64,000 nt of DNA, from assembly GCF_009687865.1 (NCBI RefSeq), contig NZ_BLAE01000011.1, positions 253,067 to 317,066 on the forward strand, in the 5' to 3' direction. A program made the position numbers and the translations under genes. Below are positions 40,343-48,222 of this stretch, piece after piece. Below the pieces are notes generated by a model. It ran no database searches and had not been told where the DNA came from. It worked only from the letters and a program-made list of their open reading frames with translations. The stretch comes from Acrocarpospora macrocephala. GTDB taxonomy: Bacteria > Actinomycetota > Actinomycetes > Streptosporangiales > Streptosporangiaceae. The number at the start of each line of letters is the position of its first letter. Within the stretch, counting starts at the first letter, position 1.

Positions 40343-40376
40343 ATATCGATATTGTCGAATTCGATGGCTATCGATA
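40343..40376. promoter_or_regulatory. TATCGAT inverted repeats before the arsenic genes
   Basis: ATATCGATAT (40343-40352) and ATCGATA (40370-40376) form nested inverted repeats in the 190-nt gap after the BlaI gene. Similar CTATCGAT strings precede the ArsR genes at 33017 and 42439, suggesting ArsR operators. Confidence 0.45.
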
Positions 40377-40495
40377 CAGTGCGGAAGCTAGCGAGTGAGA
40401 CCGACTCAGTGGCGAATCAGCCTGAACGCCGATCACTCGGCCCCTTCAGTCGCCGATGAGGACAGACCATCAACCGCTCCCACGTAACGGCTCTG

Positions 40496-41221
40496 GTGAC
40501 CTCTCTGGCGAGGCGGCTGCTCGCCGAGTTTTCCGGCACCGCGCTGCTCGTGAGCGTGGTGGTCGGTTCGGGGATCATGGCCCAGCGTCTCTCGACGGAT
40601 ATCGGCCTCCAGCTTCTAGCCAATTCCACGGCTACCGTGTTCGGTCTGGCCGTACTCATCGCCGTCCTCGGACCAGTGTCCGGCGCGCACTTCAACCCTG
40701 TCGTGTCCCTGGCCGACTGGTGGATCGGCCGTAAGAGCGGCGCTGGGCTGACGGCTGGAGATCTCGGCGGCTATGTTCTCGCGCAGATCCTGGGCGCGGT
40801 CGCCGGTTCGATGCTGGCCAATGCCATGTTCGCCGAGCCGGTCGTAGCCTGGTCGACCACCGATCGCAGCAGTGCTCACCTGTGGCTGGGCGAGGTCGTC
40901 GCGACGGCGGGGCTGCTCATGGTGATCTTCTCCCTGGCCCGCTCTGGACGTACAGCGCTGGCTCCGGCCGCCGTGGCCGCCTACATCGGCGCCGCCTACT
41001 GGTTCACCTCCTCCACCAGCTTCGCCAACCCCGCGGTCACCATCGGCCGGGCATTCTCCGACACCTTCGCGGGTATCGCGCCCTCATCGGTCCCCGGCTT
41101 CCTGGTCGCTCAGGCGATCGGTGGAATCGTCGGGCTGCTGCTGGTCCTGGGGCTGTTCGGCCGACCCGAGGCGGGCCTCGAGGAGCAGCCGGTCATGTCG
41201 GATTCATCGTCCGGCCGCTGA
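40496..41221 (+). CDS. Aquaporin-family channel, arsenite-type (AqpS-like)
   Basis: A 241-residue MIP-family channel with six helices and both NPA-type loops: HFNPVVSLADW (NPV) and SFANPAVTIGR (NPA). The second Arg of the selectivity filter is present. Channels of this type in ars clusters let arsenite leave the cell down its gradient after arsenate reduction. No ArsB or Acr3 pump is present here. GTG 40496 has only a weak SD. Confidence 0.88.
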   Translation: MTSLARRLLAEFSGTALLVSVVVGSGIMAQRLSTDIGLQLLANSTATVFGLAVLIAVLGPVSGAHFNPVVSLADWWIGRKSGAGLTAGDLGGYVLAQILGAVAGSMLANAMFAEPVVAWSTTDRSSAHLWLGEVVATAGLLMVIFSLARSGRTALAPAAVAAYIGAAYWFTSSTSFANPAVTIGRAFSDTFAGIAPSSVPGFLVAQAIGGIVGLLLVLGLFGRPEAGLEEQPVMSDSSSGR

Positions 41222-41251
41222 CGGGTTCCTACGAGGACATCAGCTCTTCTT

Positions 41252-41281
41252 TTGACGCACCGTCATTAGGTCAGCAATTAT
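41252..41281 (+). promoter_or_regulatory. Leaderless promoter of the ArsR-ArsC fusion gene
   Basis: -35 TTGACG (41252-41257), 18-nt spacer, -10 AATTAT (41276-41281). The start site would coincide with ATG 41289. Confidence 0.5.
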
Positions 41282-41288
41282 TGAGGCA

Positions 41289-41957
41289 ATGAACGCTGAC
41301 TTGATTGGCCGGGCGCGGGTGCACTCGGCCCTCGGTGATCCCGCGCGATTGGCGATCGTGGACTGGCTCGCCCTGGGCGACGCCTCTCCTGGGGAGATGG
41401 GCGGGGCGCTCGGGTTGCCGACCAACCTTTTCGCCCACCACGTGAAGATCCTCCAGGAGGCGGGCGTGGTGGAACGGCGGCGCTCCGAAGGCGACCGGCG
41501 CCGCACCTACCTCCGGCTGGTGACCGAAGCGCTGGACGATCTCATGCCCGCGCCGCTGCGACGCGTCCCCCGGGTGGTGTTCGTGTGCACCCACAACTCC
41601 GCCCGATCCCAACTCGCCGCCGCCCTCTGGCGGCAGCGCAGCACGGTCCCCACCGCCTCGGCCGGCACCAGCCCCGCCAAGCGGATCAACCCGCGCGCCT
41701 TTGACGTCGCCCGCCGGCACGGCCTCGACCTCGATCAAGCCCGCACCTCCCACCTGGACGAAGTCGTACGGCCCGATGATCTGGTCATCGCGGTCTGCGA
41801 CCCCGCGCACGAGCAGCTGGGCGACCGCGAGCGCCTGCACTGGTCGATCGCCGACCCGGTCCGCGTCGGCACCCAAGACGCGTTCGAAACCGCGTTCACC
41901 GACATCGCCCGCCGAATCGACCGCCTGGTCCCGGCCGTCCAATCTCCGCAGGAGTAG
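41289..41957 (+). CDS. ArsR repressor fused to a low-molecular-weight phosphatase-type arsenate reductase
   Basis: A 222-residue two-domain protein. Residues 1-80 are an ArsR winged helix (ALGDPARLAIVDWLALG; LPTNLFAHHVKILQEAGVV). Residues 95-215 are an LMW-PTP/ArsC fold with the CX5R loop CTHNSAR. The fusion could couple arsenate reduction to gene control. It lies between the channel and the stand-alone arsC. Confidence 0.93.
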   Translation: MNADLIGRARVHSALGDPARLAIVDWLALGDASPGEMGGALGLPTNLFAHHVKILQEAGVVERRRSEGDRRRTYLRLVTEALDDLMPAPLRRVPRVVFVCTHNSARSQLAAALWRQRSTVPTASAGTSPAKRINPRAFDVARRHGLDLDQARTSHLDEVVRPDDLVIAVCDPAHEQLGDRERLHWSIADPVRVGTQDAFETAFTDIARRIDRLVPAVQSPQE

Positions 41958-42013
41958 CCCCATGCCCGAGACCTACCACCACGCCGACCTGAGGTTCACG
42001 AAGGAGCCTGTGC

Positions 42014-42403
42014 ATGCCTAGCGTGTTGTTCGTCTGCGTCCACAATGCGGGCAGGTCCCAGATGGCCGCCGGGTGGCTGGCCCATCTGGCGGGCGACCGA
42101 ATCGAGGTCCGCTCAGCGGGCTCAGCCCCGGCCGATCAGATCAACCCCGTCGCCGTCGAAGCCATGCGTGAGGTCGGCATCGACATCACCGCCGAGCACC
42201 CCAAGATCCTCACAGTGGACGCGGTGGAGGCCTCAGACGTGGTCATCACCATGGGCTGCGGTGACGCCTGCCCGATCTACCCCGGCAAACGCTACGAAGA
42301 CTGGCAACTCGACGACCCCGCCGGTCAGGGCATCGACGCCGTCCGCCCGATCCGCGACGAGATCCGGACCCGTGTCGAAAAACTGATCAAGGAGCTGACC
42401 TAG
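42014..42403 (+). CDS. arsC: Arsenate reductase ArsC (LMW-PTP fold)
   Basis: A 129-residue enzyme reducing arsenate to arsenite. The active-site loop is CVHNAGRSQ (CX5R) and a second cysteine pair lies in TMGCGDACPIYPGKRYEDW, as in mycothiol- or thioredoxin-coupled actinobacterial ArsC. AAGGAG lies 7 nt before ATG 42014. It follows the ArsR-ArsC fusion in the same operon. Confidence 0.94.
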   Translation: MPSVLFVCVHNAGRSQMAAGWLAHLAGDRIEVRSAGSAPADQINPVAVEAMREVGIDITAEHPKILTVDAVEASDVVITMGCGDACPIYPGKRYEDWQLDDPAGQGIDAVRPIRDEIRTRVEKLIKELT

Positions 42404-42413
42404 GCATTCGACT

Positions 42414-42444
42414 ATCCATCGACTATCGTCGATTAACGATGGAT
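42414..42444. promoter_or_regulatory. Inverted repeat over the start of the third ars-region ArsR gene
   Basis: ATCCATCG (42414-42421) and CGATGGAT (42437-42444) are perfect 8-bp arms separated by 15 nt containing CTATCGTCGA. The right arm covers the ATG at 42439, so repressor binding would block a leaderless transcript. Confidence 0.55.
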
Positions 42445-42774
42445 AGAGATGCGAAGCCGCTCGATCGGGCTGATGCCGAGGAGTACGCGAGCTGGTTCAA
42501 GGCGCTGGCCGACGCCACCCGGATCCAGATCGTGTCGCTGCTGGCCCGGCGCCGGGAGCCGATGACCGTCGGAGAGATCGTGACCGCCTCCGGTGTTGGG
42601 CAGTCGACCGTCTCGCACCATTTGAAGATCCTGGCCGAGGTGCGGTTCGTCCTGGTGGAACGCCAGGGCACCTCCAGCCTGTACCGGATCAACGAGAACT
42701 GCGTGAGCTGCTTCCCCACCGCCGCCGACGTGGTCATGGGCAACCCAGTGCCGGAACCTCCCACCTGCGACTGA
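42439..42774 (+). CDS. ArsR-family repressor of arsM
   Basis: A 111-residue winged-helix protein. WFKALADATRIQIVSLLARR begins the fold; VGEIVTASGVGQSTVSHHLKIL is the recognition region. Cysteines occur only near the C-terminus (NENCVSCF), an As(III)-site arrangement known from some ArsR types. It sits 11 nt before the arsM-arsN fusion. Confidence 0.9.
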   Translation: MDRDAKPLDRADAEEYASWFKALADATRIQIVSLLARRREPMTVGEIVTASGVGQSTVSHHLKILAEVRFVLVERQGTSSLYRINENCVSCFPTAADVVMGNPVPEPPTCD

Positions 42775-42785
42775 GGAGCTGTGCG

Positions 42786-44015
42786 ATGGCACCTGAACAG
42801 ATCATCCAGCGCTACTCCGGACTGGCCAGGAAGGCCATGGAAGGCGACCCTGTCACCGACTGCGGCCCGGACGCCTTTGCCGACGGCTGCTTCGGCGCTG
42901 CGGGTTACGACGACACCGCCGGGCTGCCGGAGGGCGCTCTGCTGGCCAGCCTCGGCTGCGGTAACCCGGTCGCCGTCGCCGACTTGCGTGCCGGGCAGAC
43001 GGTGCTCGACCTCGGCTCGGGCGGCGGCATCGACGTGCTGCTGTCGGCTCGCCGGGTCGGCCCGTACGGCAAGGCGTACGGGCTGGACGCCAGCCCGGAC
43101 ATGGTGGAACTCGCCCGGCGCAACGCCGTCGGCGTGGACAACGTCGAGTTCCTGCACGGCACCATCGAGGCGATCCCGCTGCCCGGCCACATGGTCGACG
43201 TGGTCATCTCCAACTGCGTGATCAACCTGTCCAGCGACAAGGCCGCCGTGCTGGCCGAGACCTTCCGGGTGCTCAAGCCCGGCGGCCGGTTCGGCGTCAG
43301 CGACGTCGTCACCGTACACGCCCTGGACCCGGAGCTCCGGGCAGCGACCGAACAGCGCATCGGCTGTGTCGCCGGATCCCTCACCGTCGGCGAATATCGC
43401 GACCTGCTGGCCGCCACGGGCTTCGTGGGGACGACGATCACGCTCACCGCCGACCACGGCGACGGCGTGCACTCGGCGATCATCCAGGCCGTCAAGCCCG
43501 CGATCTTGCCAGGGCTGGAGATCCGTCCGATGCGCGAGAGTGATGCCGCCCAGGTCCTGGCCATCTACCAGGCCGGGCTGGACACGGGCCAGGCCAGTTT
43601 CGAGACGGTCGCCCCCTCCTGGGAGGGTTTCACCGCGGGAAAGCTGGCGCACCTGCGCTACGTCGCCGCCGACACCGAGACGGGTGAGGTCGTCGGCTGG
43701 GTCGCCGCTTCACCGGTCTCCGGTCGGCCCGTGTACGAGGGAGTGATCGAGCACAGCGTCTACGTGCACCCAGGCTGCCAGGCCCACGGCATCGGCCGCG
43801 CCCTCATGACCGCCTTCATCACGGCATCCGAGGACGCGGGCGTCTGGACGATCCAAACGGGCGTCTTCCCCGAGAACGCCCCCAGCCTCTCCCTGCACCA
43901 GGCGCTCGGCTTCCGCGTCGTCGGCACCCGCGAGCGCATCGGCCGCCACCACGGCCTCTGGCGCGACGTCATCCTGCTGGAGCGCCGCACCGGGTCAGAC
44001 GGGGGTGAGCTCTAG
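42786..44015 (+). CDS. arsM: Arsenite methyltransferase fused to ArsN-type acetyltransferase
   Basis: A 409-residue two-domain protein, ATG 42786 with GAGGAG 8 nt upstream. Residues 1-240: ArsM with SAM motif VLDLGSGGGIDVLLSA, and candidate arsenic-binding cysteines in TDCGPDAFADGC, SNCVINL and RIGCVAG. Residues 245-405: GNAT of the phosphinothricin/ArsN class (IRPMRESDAAQVLAIYQAGL; EHSVYVHPGCQAHGIGRALM). ArsM methylates As(III); ArsN1 relatives acetylate arsinothricin or phosphinothricin. The fusion suggests organoarsenical detoxification in one polypeptide. Confidence 0.94.
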   Translation: MAPEQIIQRYSGLARKAMEGDPVTDCGPDAFADGCFGAAGYDDTAGLPEGALLASLGCGNPVAVADLRAGQTVLDLGSGGGIDVLLSARRVGPYGKAYGLDASPDMVELARRNAVGVDNVEFLHGTIEAIPLPGHMVDVVISNCVINLSSDKAAVLAETFRVLKPGGRFGVSDVVTVHALDPELRAATEQRIGCVAGSLTVGEYRDLLAATGFVGTTITLTADHGDGVHSAIIQAVKPAILPGLEIRPMRESDAAQVLAIYQAGLDTGQASFETVAPSWEGFTAGKLAHLRYVAADTETGEVVGWVAASPVSGRPVYEGVIEHSVYVHPGCQAHGIGRALMTAFITASEDAGVWTIQTGVFPENAPSLSLHQALGFRVVGTRERIGRHHGLWRDVILLERRTGSDGGEL

Positions 44016-44360
44016 ATTGGGCGCGGGCTCGGTCAGCGGCGCGAACGCGGCGCCAAGCTTGTTCACCACCTCGGGGATGATCCGGTAGTAGACCCAGGTC
44101 CCCCGCCGATCGCCGTCAATCAATCCGGCTGTGCGCAGGACCTTCAGGTGATGGGAGATCGTCGGCGCGGTCAGGTCGAAGGCGTCGGTCAGATCACAGA
44201 CACACGCTTCGCCGCCCGCGTGTGAGCCGATCATCGACAGCAGGCGCAGCCGCACCGGATCGGCGACGGCCTTGAGCAGGACCGCCAGTTCGGCCGCGTC
44301 GGTCTCCGACAGCGGCTCGCGTGCGATCGGCGCGCAGCACTGGATCGTGACGGCGGCCAT
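43995..44360 (-). CDS. ArsR-family repressor
   Basis: A 121-residue repressor from ATG 44360 (GGAGGG 5 nt upstream). Early Cys pair IQCCAPI and CVCDLTDAFDLTAPTISHHLKVL: the CVC motif is the classical As(III)/Cd site on helix 3. The 3' end overlaps arsM-arsN by 21 nt tail-to-tail. It probably regulates the flavoprotein/MFS unit upstream of it. Confidence 0.92.
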   Translation of the reverse strand: MAAVTIQCCAPIAREPLSETDAAELAVLLKAVADPVRLRLLSMIGSHAGGEACVCDLTDAFDLTAPTISHHLKVLRTAGLIDGDRRGTWVYYRIIPEVVNKLGAAFAPLTEPAPNLELTPV

Positions 44361-44391
44361 CCGGCCCTCCTTGCTTCGAAGCCCATCGAAA

Positions 44392-44790
44392 TTATAGGCG
44401 ATGGTACGCCAGCAGGGCGAACGCGGCGATCGCGGAGGCGACGGCCACCGCGGCCATGACCCAGCCATAACCGGCTGACTGGGCGAGCGCGACCGCGCCG
44501 AGCGGGGCCAGGGCCTTGTCGGCGACGGAGAAGGTGGCGATGCGGCCGGACAGGGTGGCGTAGGCGGCGGTGCCGTACCGGCCCACCAGCAGGTGCGGCA
44601 GGGTGATGGAGACGATGCTGAAGCCGAGCACGCAGCCGACCGCGCCGGGCACGCTCCGCCCGGCCAGCGGCAGCACGGCTACCCCCTGCAGGGCGAAGAT
44701 CTCTGCGGCGATGAGCGCGGCGGGCATCCGGGTCTGCAGGCCGTTGGTGATCAGTCGATCCTTGCCTTCAGCCGCAGCAGCCGCCGCCAT
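44392..44790 (-). pseudogene. Truncated MFS transporter, C-terminal half only
   Basis: About 132 residues encode four to five helices typical of the second half of a major facilitator permease (RMPAALIAAEIFALQGVAVL; GRIATFSVADKALAPLGAVA). The N-terminal six helices are absent; the upstream sequence is the 3' end of the flavoprotein gene, overlapped by 23 nt. MFS partners are common beside ArsO-like flavoproteins, so a deletion removed the 5' half. Confidence 0.75.
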
Positions 44791-46099
44791 CGGCGGTGAT
44801 CAAGGGAAGCTGGGTGGCGAGCAGGCTGCCGCTGATGCCGGTGGCCTGGCCGACGCGCCGCTCCTGAGCCTCGGCGAGGCCGGAGGAGCAGACGCCGGTC
44901 TCGGGGAGGTCGAGCTGGACGTGGCGGGCGGCCTCCCAGTCGCCGGTGATGGCGGCGACGACGGAGCGGACCTGCTCGTAACCGGTGGCCATCAGGAACG
45001 TGGGGGCGCGGCCGTAGCTCTTCACCCCAACCGCGTAGTAGCCGCTCTCCGGGTGGGCCAGCTCGTCGGCGCCGTGGGCGGGGACGGTGCCGCAGGAGTG
45101 CTGGTTCGGGTCGATCAGCGGGGCCAGAGCCCGGGTCGAGCCGAGGATCGGGTCGAGGTCGAGCCTCAGCTCGGAGGCGATCGAGTGGTCGGGGCGGAAG
45201 CCGGTCGCCGACACGACCCGGTCGGCGGTGACGGACTGCTCGGCCCCGGACGGATCGCGGCTGACGACCCTCAGTGTTTCGCCGTCCGCGTGGACGGAGT
45301 GGGCGTAGAAGCCGGTCAGCAGCGTGATCCGGCCCGAGGCGACGTGTTCCTTGAGGCGGGAGCCGAGTGCGCCGCGGGCGGGGAGGGCGTCGGCCTCGCC
45401 GCCGCCGTAGGTGCGGCCCGGGCTGCCGGCGCGGATCGCCCAGGTGATCTGGGCGTCCTCCAGCTGGGCGAGGGCGAGCAGGGTGGTGGCGGCCGAGTGG
45501 CCCGCGCCGACGACCAGGGTGTGCCGGCCCTCGTAGCGCTCCCGGTCGGCGCCCAGCACGTCAGGCAGGGCGTGGTCGATCAGGTTGCCGGTCTCGCCGT
45601 ACGCGGGCAGGCCGCTGGCGCCCAGGACGTTGGCGTACGCGCCGGAGGCGTCGATGACGGCGCTGGCCTGGAGTTCTTCGCCGGTGGCGGTTCTGATCAG
45701 GAAGGGGGCGTCCGCGCGGCCGCTGGTGCGTACGCGGTCGAACCCGAGGCGGCTGATCGCGGTCACCCGCACGCCTAGGCGGACCCGGGGGCCCAGGAGC
45801 TTGGCCAGTGGGGCGAGATAGTCGGAGATCAGCTCGGCACCGGTGGGCAGCCATTGCGGGTCGGGCGCGGTCCACCCGTCGGTCTCCAGCAGGCGGCGGG
45901 CGGCGGCGTCGACGTTGAAGCGCCACGGGCTGAAAACCCGCACGTGCGCCCACTGCGCGACGGACGCCGCGACCTGCTCTCCGGCCTCCAGGACCAGATA
46001 GTCCTGCCCCCGCTCGGCCAGGTGCGCCGCGGCGGCCAGCCCGACCGGGCCCGCCCCGATCACCACGACGGGGAAGGCACCGCTCTCGCTGAGACTCAT
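44768..46099 (-). CDS. ArsO-like FAD-dependent monooxygenase
   Basis: A 443-residue flavoprotein from ATG 46099 (GGGAGTG upstream). FAD motif VVVIGAGPVGLAAAAHLAERG at residues 10-30, second nucleotide motif TLVVGAGHSAATTLLALAQL, and ATG-type motif VVSATGFRPD. It ends GGGCCG, a vicinal Cys pair that could bind As(III). Flavin monooxygenases named ArsO occur in actinobacterial ars clusters; the reaction is not established here. Confidence 0.85.
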   Translation of the reverse strand: MSLSESGAFPVVVIGAGPVGLAAAAHLAERGQDYLVLEAGEQVAASVAQWAHVRVFSPWRFNVDAAARRLLETDGWTAPDPQWLPTGAELISDYLAPLAKLLGPRVRLGVRVTAISRLGFDRVRTSGRADAPFLIRTATGEELQASAVIDASGAYANVLGASGLPAYGETGNLIDHALPDVLGADRERYEGRHTLVVGAGHSAATTLLALAQLEDAQITWAIRAGSPGRTYGGGEADALPARGALGSRLKEHVASGRITLLTGFYAHSVHADGETLRVVSRDPSGAEQSVTADRVVSATGFRPDHSIASELRLDLDPILGSTRALAPLIDPNQHSCGTVPAHGADELAHPESGYYAVGVKSYGRAPTFLMATGYEQVRSVVAAITGDWEAARHVQLDLPETGVCSSGLAEAQERRVGQATGISGSLLATQLPLITADGGGCCG

Positions 46100-46152
46100 G
46101 TCCACACTCCCGTTGATTAGAAGAGTATCGAAGCAACTGCTAAACTGCATCA

Positions 46153-46176
46153 CTGATTAGAGATATGTCAAATCAG
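46153..46176. promoter_or_regulatory. Inverted repeat between the flavoprotein and Cys-peptide genes
   Basis: CTGATT (46153-46158) and AATCAG (46171-46176) flank GATATGTCA in the divergent gap 46100-46229. It is a candidate ArsR-type operator. Confidence 0.4.
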
Positions 46177-46229
46177 CATCCATCTCCGGGCGGCTCCGTC
46201 TACCCAGGAAACGAGATGGAGGTTCGACC

Positions 46230-46324
46230 ATGAACTGTTGTTCCGCGCAGACCCAGCAAACCTGCTGCCCCCCGAGGACAAGGCCGACTGCTGCGAGCAG
46301 TCCGACGGCTGCGACTGCCAGTAG
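46230..46324 (+). CDS. Cys-rich peptide requiring a -1 frameshift
   Basis: ATG 46230 has GGAGG 7 nt upstream. Frame 0 begins MNCCSAQTQQTCCPP. It then meets C-CCC-CCG (46268-46274), a canonical X-XXY-YYZ slippery heptamer. A -1 shift continues EDKADCCEQSDGCDCQ and stops at 46324, giving a 31-residue peptide with eight cysteines in pairs. Without the shift the frame yields a Cys-free tail ending at 46337. A one-base loss in the C tract or a sequencing error would look the same. Likely thiol binding of As(III) or another soft metal. Confidence 0.65.
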
Positions 46325-46439
46325 GAGACCACGATGACCCAGGCCCTCGACCACCTGCCCGCGCTTCGCGAGCGCCTGCTGGCGTTCATGGCCCGCAGAG
46401 TCGACATTTCTACGGCCCGGCGACGGGAGGATGAGGGAC

Positions 46440-46829
46440 ATGACGCACTACAGCAGGCTCTACAAGGTCGTGATCGATGTGCCGGAGGGCGATCACGACA
46501 AGGAACTGACGTTCTGGCAGGAGGCGACCGGCCAGACACTGACCCGAAACCAGCAGTACCCGGAGTACCACGGCGCCCACTTGCCCGGGGACGTCTTCGC
46601 CCTGCTCATCCAGCGACTCGGGACAGGCCCCGCACGCATCCACCTCGACATCCACACCGACGACCTGGAGGCGGAGACCGCGCGCCTGGAGTCCCTCGGC
46701 GCTCGACGCCTGCGACTGGTGAACGACCATTGGTGCGTCATGGAGGACCCCGCCGGACTGCCCTTCTGCGTCATCCCCCAGCCCCCGGGCTCCCTGAACG
46801 ACCACAACGCCCAACGCTGGGACGACTGA
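46440..46829 (+). CDS. VOC (glyoxalase-fold) protein
   Basis: A 129-residue vicinal-oxygen-chelate protein. YKVVIDVPEGDHDKELTFW and HLDIHTDDLEAETARLESLGA are the two fold repeats, ending MEDPAGLPFCVIP. ATG 46440 has GGGAGG 9 nt upstream. It lacks the vicinal Cys pair of the organoarsenical lyase ArsI, so that role is unlikely. Substrate unknown. Confidence 0.85.
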   Translation: MTHYSRLYKVVIDVPEGDHDKELTFWQEATGQTLTRNQQYPEYHGAHLPGDVFALLIQRLGTGPARIHLDIHTDDLEAETARLESLGARRLRLVNDHWCVMEDPAGLPFCVIPQPPGSLNDHNAQRWDD

Positions 46830-46844
46830 CACCCGGGGGCGGCC

Positions 46845-47030
46845 TTGACGGAGCTGAAGGATCTCGAAACAGTCTTGGATCGCTACGCGCTCTTCCACGC
46901 CACCCACGCCGAGTTGCTGCGCGAGCTCGGGCGGCCGCAGGAGGCCAGGCGGCGCGACGAACGCGCGCTCGCCCTGACCGCCAACCCAGCCCAGCAGGCG
47001 CTGCTGACCCAGCGGCTGACCTGGAACTGA
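46845..47030 (+). pseudogene. C-terminal remnant of an ECF42-type sigma factor
   Basis: The 61 residues include RYALFHATHAELLRELGR and RALALTANPAQQALLTQRL, the TPR-like C-terminal extension of ECF42 sigma factors. All sigma-2 and sigma-4 DNA-binding regions are missing, so it cannot work as a sigma factor. Confidence 0.65.
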
Positions 47031-47039
47031 GCTTTTCGC

Positions 47040-48104
47040 TCAGGACGGGATCATGCGGTGGTTGGTGAGGCTGGCGTGGTGGTCGTGTTCGGCGGGGCCG
47101 TCGGGGTCGGCGTGTACGGTTGCCGCGGTGAGTCTGGGCAGGTGGTGGATCAGGCGGTGTTCGGCTTCCGCCGCGATGGCGTGGGCTTGCACGAGGCTGA
47201 GCCGGTGGTCCACCAGGAGGTCGACCTCGGCGCGCAGGGAGTGGCCGATCCAGCGCATGCGCAGAGAGCCGACGCCGTGTACGCCGGGGGTTTCGGCGAC
47301 GACCTGCTCGGCCTGGGCGATTAGCGCGGGGTCGACGGCGTCCATCAGCCGGTGGTAGACCTCGCGGGCGGCATCCCGCAGCACGTAGAGGATGGCCACG
47401 GTGATGAGCAGGCCGATGACCGGGTCGGCGTACGGCCATCCGGCCCAGACGCCGGCCGCGCCGACCAGGACGGCCAGTGAGGTGAAGCCGTCGGTGCGGG
47501 CGTGCAGGCCGTCGGCGACCAGTGCCGCGGAGCCGATCTCGCGGCCGACCTTGATCCGGTAGCGGGCCACCAGCTCGTTGCCGAGGAAACCGATCACCCC
47601 GGCGGCGGCCACCCAGCCCAAGGCCTGTATCTCGCGGGGGTTGACCAGGCGCTGGACGGCTTCGTACCCGGCCAGGCCCGCCGACGCGGCGATGATGACC
47701 ACGATGACGATCCCGGCGAGATCCTCGGCTCTGCCGTAGCCGTAGGTGAAGCGGCGGGAGGCCATCCTGCGGCCCACCGTGAAGGCGATCGCCAGCGGCA
47801 CCGCGGTCAGGGCGTCGGCGAAGTTGTGCAGAGTGTCACCGAGCAGGGCCACCGACCCCGACATCATGAAGACCACCACCTGGGCCAGGGCGGTGACGGT
47901 GAGCACGGCGAAGGAGATCGCCAGCGTGCGCATACCGCGACGGCTGGTCTCCAGCGCGTGATCGGTCCGGGCCGCCGCGTCGTGACTGTGCGGCATCACC
48001 ACATGACGAAGGCGTTTCCGCAGGGATCGGTGACGGGACTCGCCGTGGCTATGACCGTGGCCATGACCATGCTCGTGGGAAGATCTCGGGCTGTGCACGC
48101 TCAT
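47040..48104 (-). CDS. Cation diffusion facilitator with His-rich N-terminus
   Basis: A 354-residue CDF exporter. N-terminal HEHGHGHGHSHGESRHR and MPHSHDAAARTDHA clusters; GDTLHNFADAL in helix 2 and DGLHARTDGFTSL in helix 5 supply transport-site His/Asp; the C-terminal domain ends HDHHASLTNH. It is divergent from an NmtR-like ArsR gene, the probable regulator. Confidence 0.94.
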   Translation of the reverse strand: MSVHSPRSSHEHGHGHGHSHGESRHRSLRKRLRHVVMPHSHDAAARTDHALETSRRGMRTLAISFAVLTVTALAQVVVFMMSGSVALLGDTLHNFADALTAVPLAIAFTVGRRMASRRFTYGYGRAEDLAGIVIVVIIAASAGLAGYEAVQRLVNPREIQALGWVAAAGVIGFLGNELVARYRIKVGREIGSAALVADGLHARTDGFTSLAVLVGAAGVWAGWPYADPVIGLLITVAILYVLRDAAREVYHRLMDAVDPALIAQAEQVVAETPGVHGVGSLRMRWIGHSLRAEVDLLVDHRLSLVQAHAIAAEAEHRLIHHLPRLTAATVHADPDGPAEHDHHASLTNHRMIPS

Positions 48105-48160
48105 CTGCTCCTCGTCTCTGTCTGATCAGAGCGCGGATGACAGAAGGGTTATCCCCCTTA

Positions 48161-48213
48161 ATATGTATTCATATGCGCACGCAATTACATGTTAGGTGCG
48201 TTACGTGTTAGGT
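48161..48213. promoter_or_regulatory. Operator and promoter of the CDF/ArsR divergent pair
   Basis: ATATG-TATT-CATAT (48161-48174) is a perfect palindrome of the type bound by nickel/zinc ArsR proteins. Further on, -35 TTACAT (48185-48190), 17 nt, -10 TTAGGT (48208-48213) leads to ATG 48223 without an SD. TTAGGTGCGT occurs twice (48192, 48208). Confidence 0.5.
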
Positions 48214-48222
48214 GCGTCGACT

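Noticed and set aside
41961..42023. A 19-codon frame (MPETYHHADLRFTKEPVHA) between the ArsR-ArsC fusion and arsC
   Set aside because: No SD of its own and it overlaps the arsC start; most simply spacer sequence.
46334..46440. N-terminal piece of a sigma factor (LPALRERLLAFMARRV)
   Set aside because: Only about 30 residues with generic similarity before the VOC gene begins; too little to support a call.
46440..46829. ArsI organoarsenical lyase
   Set aside because: The VOC protein lacks the vicinal cysteine pair needed for trivalent organoarsenical binding.
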